Part shown: in pieces, positions 63,186 through 64,000 of the stretch
Numbering within the stretch: the stretch's first letter is position 1
Layout of the letters: every line of letters begins with the position of its first letter
Source of the DNA: Spartinivicinus ruber
Lineage (GTDB): Bacteria; Pseudomonadota; Gammaproteobacteria; Pseudomonadales; Zooshikellaceae
Length of the DNA stretch: 64,000 nucleotides
Direction: 5' to 3'
NCBI RefSeq assembly: GCF_011009015.1
Contig: NZ_CP048878.1
Coordinates: forward strand, 5,923,001 to 5,987,000
Made by a program: the position numbers and the translations under genes
Notes under the pieces: generated by a model
Databases searched by the model: none
The model's input: the letters and a program-made list of their open reading frames with translations, nothing else
What the model was told of the DNA's origin: nothing

Positions 63186-64000
63186 TTACTCCACTTTTAG
63201 CTCAGATAACTCCATAGCATCAGGACTACCAATACAGTCAAACTTAGCTACATGCTCATTCCTTCCTAGGGTGACCGGAGTTCCTGCATCAGCATCCCAT
63301 TGAAAGCCACAGCTAGTATCATTAATTGTTGTAGTCATTCCATAACTATTGATTTGCATTAAATCTGCGTGACCAGCGCAATCAAACTTAGCTACATGCT
63401 CATTTTCTTCAAGAGTTAATGGTGTTCCCTTATCAACATCCCACTGCAAACTACAACCAGAGCCATGAATATTGGTATATATTTTATTACCTCGGATAAA
63501 CAAGGGATCCGCATTACCATCACAGTCAAATTTAGCAACATGTTCATTTTTGGTTAACGTAATAGGAGTCCCTGCATTAGTATCCCATTCTAAGCCACAT
63601 TTTTTCCCACCAATATCAACATAAACTTTAGTTGCTGTAATACTGCCTATTAGTGGTAATCCATCTAATCCCCAGTGCTCGTCATTCATAATATTAAGAA
63701 AACTAAGAATAGTAGGAACAATATACGTCTGCGCAGGTTCATTATAAAGTCCACCAAAACTATTATTTGGAACAGCAGCCACTTGTTTATAATTACTATT
63801 TAATGGTTTGTTACTAGCAATAAAGATTGTCTTCTCTTTTTGTGTTTGACTACCGTGCCCTTTCCCCCATGCATCCCGCCCATGATCTGTGGTTACAAGA
63901 ACCAGCCAGTTTTCTCCGAGTTGCAACTCCCTATTTTCAACTTCATCCAATAACAGTCCAAGCCGTCGGTCAGATCTTAATATCGAGTCATCATAAGCTT
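63186..64000 (-). CDS. alkaline phosphatase superfamily protein with C-terminal repeats (5' end outside window)
   Basis: The frame is open to the right window edge (AYDDSILRSDRRLGLLLDEV...), so the start lies beyond 64000. WLVLVTTDHGRD...GKGHG carries metal-binding Asp and His residues of the alkaline phosphatase/phosphodiesterase superfamily, followed by IVPTILSFL and the end of the catalytic fold. The C-terminal 145 residues are three repeats of exactly 48 residues (63483-63626, 63339-63482, 63195-63338), each with C...W-D...GTPxTL...NEHVAKFDC and two cysteines. The protein is presumably exported. Only the 3' part is visible, so the exact enzyme is unknown. Confidence 0.85.
   Translation of the reverse strand, partial: AYDDSILRSDRRLGLLLDEVENRELQLGENWLVLVTTDHGRDAWGKGHGSQTQKEKTIFIASNKPLNSNYKQVAAVPNNSFGGLYNEPAQTYIVPTILSFLNIMNDEHWGLDGLPLIGSITATKVYVDIGGKKCGLEWDTNAGTPITLTKNEHVAKFDCDGNADPLFIRGNKIYTNIHGSGCSLQWDVDKGTPLTLEENEHVAKFDCAGHADLMQINSYGMTTTINDTSCGFQWDADAGTPVTLGRNEHVAKFDCIGSPDAMELSELKVE

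Noticed and set aside
1-64000. Prophage, CRISPR array, tRNA or rRNA genes
   Set aside because: No phage structural or integrase genes, no regularly spaced repeats, and no tRNA or rRNA sequences were recognised.

Overview
The window reads as chromosomal DNA of an AT-rich marine-type gammaproteobacterium. It carries the phoBR and pstSCAB-phoU phosphate genes next to a REC-PilZ response regulator, the ubiC-ubiA pair beside a rubredoxin gene, ftsE-ftsX-rpoH, trmB, an HU protein and a type IV pilin. This gene set and order resemble Pseudomonas/Oceanospirillales genomes. The genus cannot be fixed from the sequence alone. No tRNA, rRNA, CRISPR array, prophage or complete insertion sequence is visible.

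Layout. 1-10.6 kb: a truncated lipoprotein gene, a sterol desaturase-creatininase fusion, pilA, several unrecognised membrane or secreted proteins, a FitAB/VapBC-type toxin-antitoxin pair, a YbaK-HDOD protein and HU. 11-15 kb: rubredoxin, ubiC-ubiA and phoB-phoR with upstream Pho boxes. 15-27.3 kb (minus strand): a REC-PilZ regulator, a Cache-HAMP-GGDEF-EAL protein paired with a PotD/NspS-like periplasmic binding protein, phoU, pstB, pstA, pstC and pstS. A c-di-GMP module is thus nested inside the phosphate cluster. 27.7-31.9 kb: a TRAP permease pair without its binding protein, an arylformamidase-like hydrolase, and a PEP-CTERM-type exported protein behind a near-consensus sigma-54 promoter. 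32-39 kb (minus strand): an accessory run of small enzymes (FosA, GrpB, carbonic anhydrase, SnoaL, DHFR-like, three GNATs, VOC, methyltransferase) containing three decayed genes (LysE, MOSC, ABM monooxygenase). 39-48 kb: trmB, a DUF423 protein, rpoH-ftsX-ftsE, two MarR regulators with palindromic operators, cytochrome b561 and cytochrome c'. 48.5-53.6 kb: a four-gene signalling operon. 53.6-64 kb: RND efflux pair, YgdI-like lipoprotein, EF-hand-like protein, AraC/MFS pair, a SutA-like miniprotein and a truncated alkaline-phosphatase-superfamily protein with three exact-period 48-residue repeats.

The most interesting system is the 48.5-53.6 kb operon: a coiled-coil protein, a transmembrane OmpA-like protein with a longin/roadblock-like cytoplasmic region, a Ras-like small GTPase lacking the catalytic Gln, and a PAS-GGDEF-EAL protein. 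This looks like a small-GTPase circuit joined to c-di-GMP signalling and the cell envelope. Two families of short inverted-repeat elements are also scattered through the intergenic regions: one of about 127-176 bp (three copies) and one of about 37 bp (four copies, one expanded to 85 bp).
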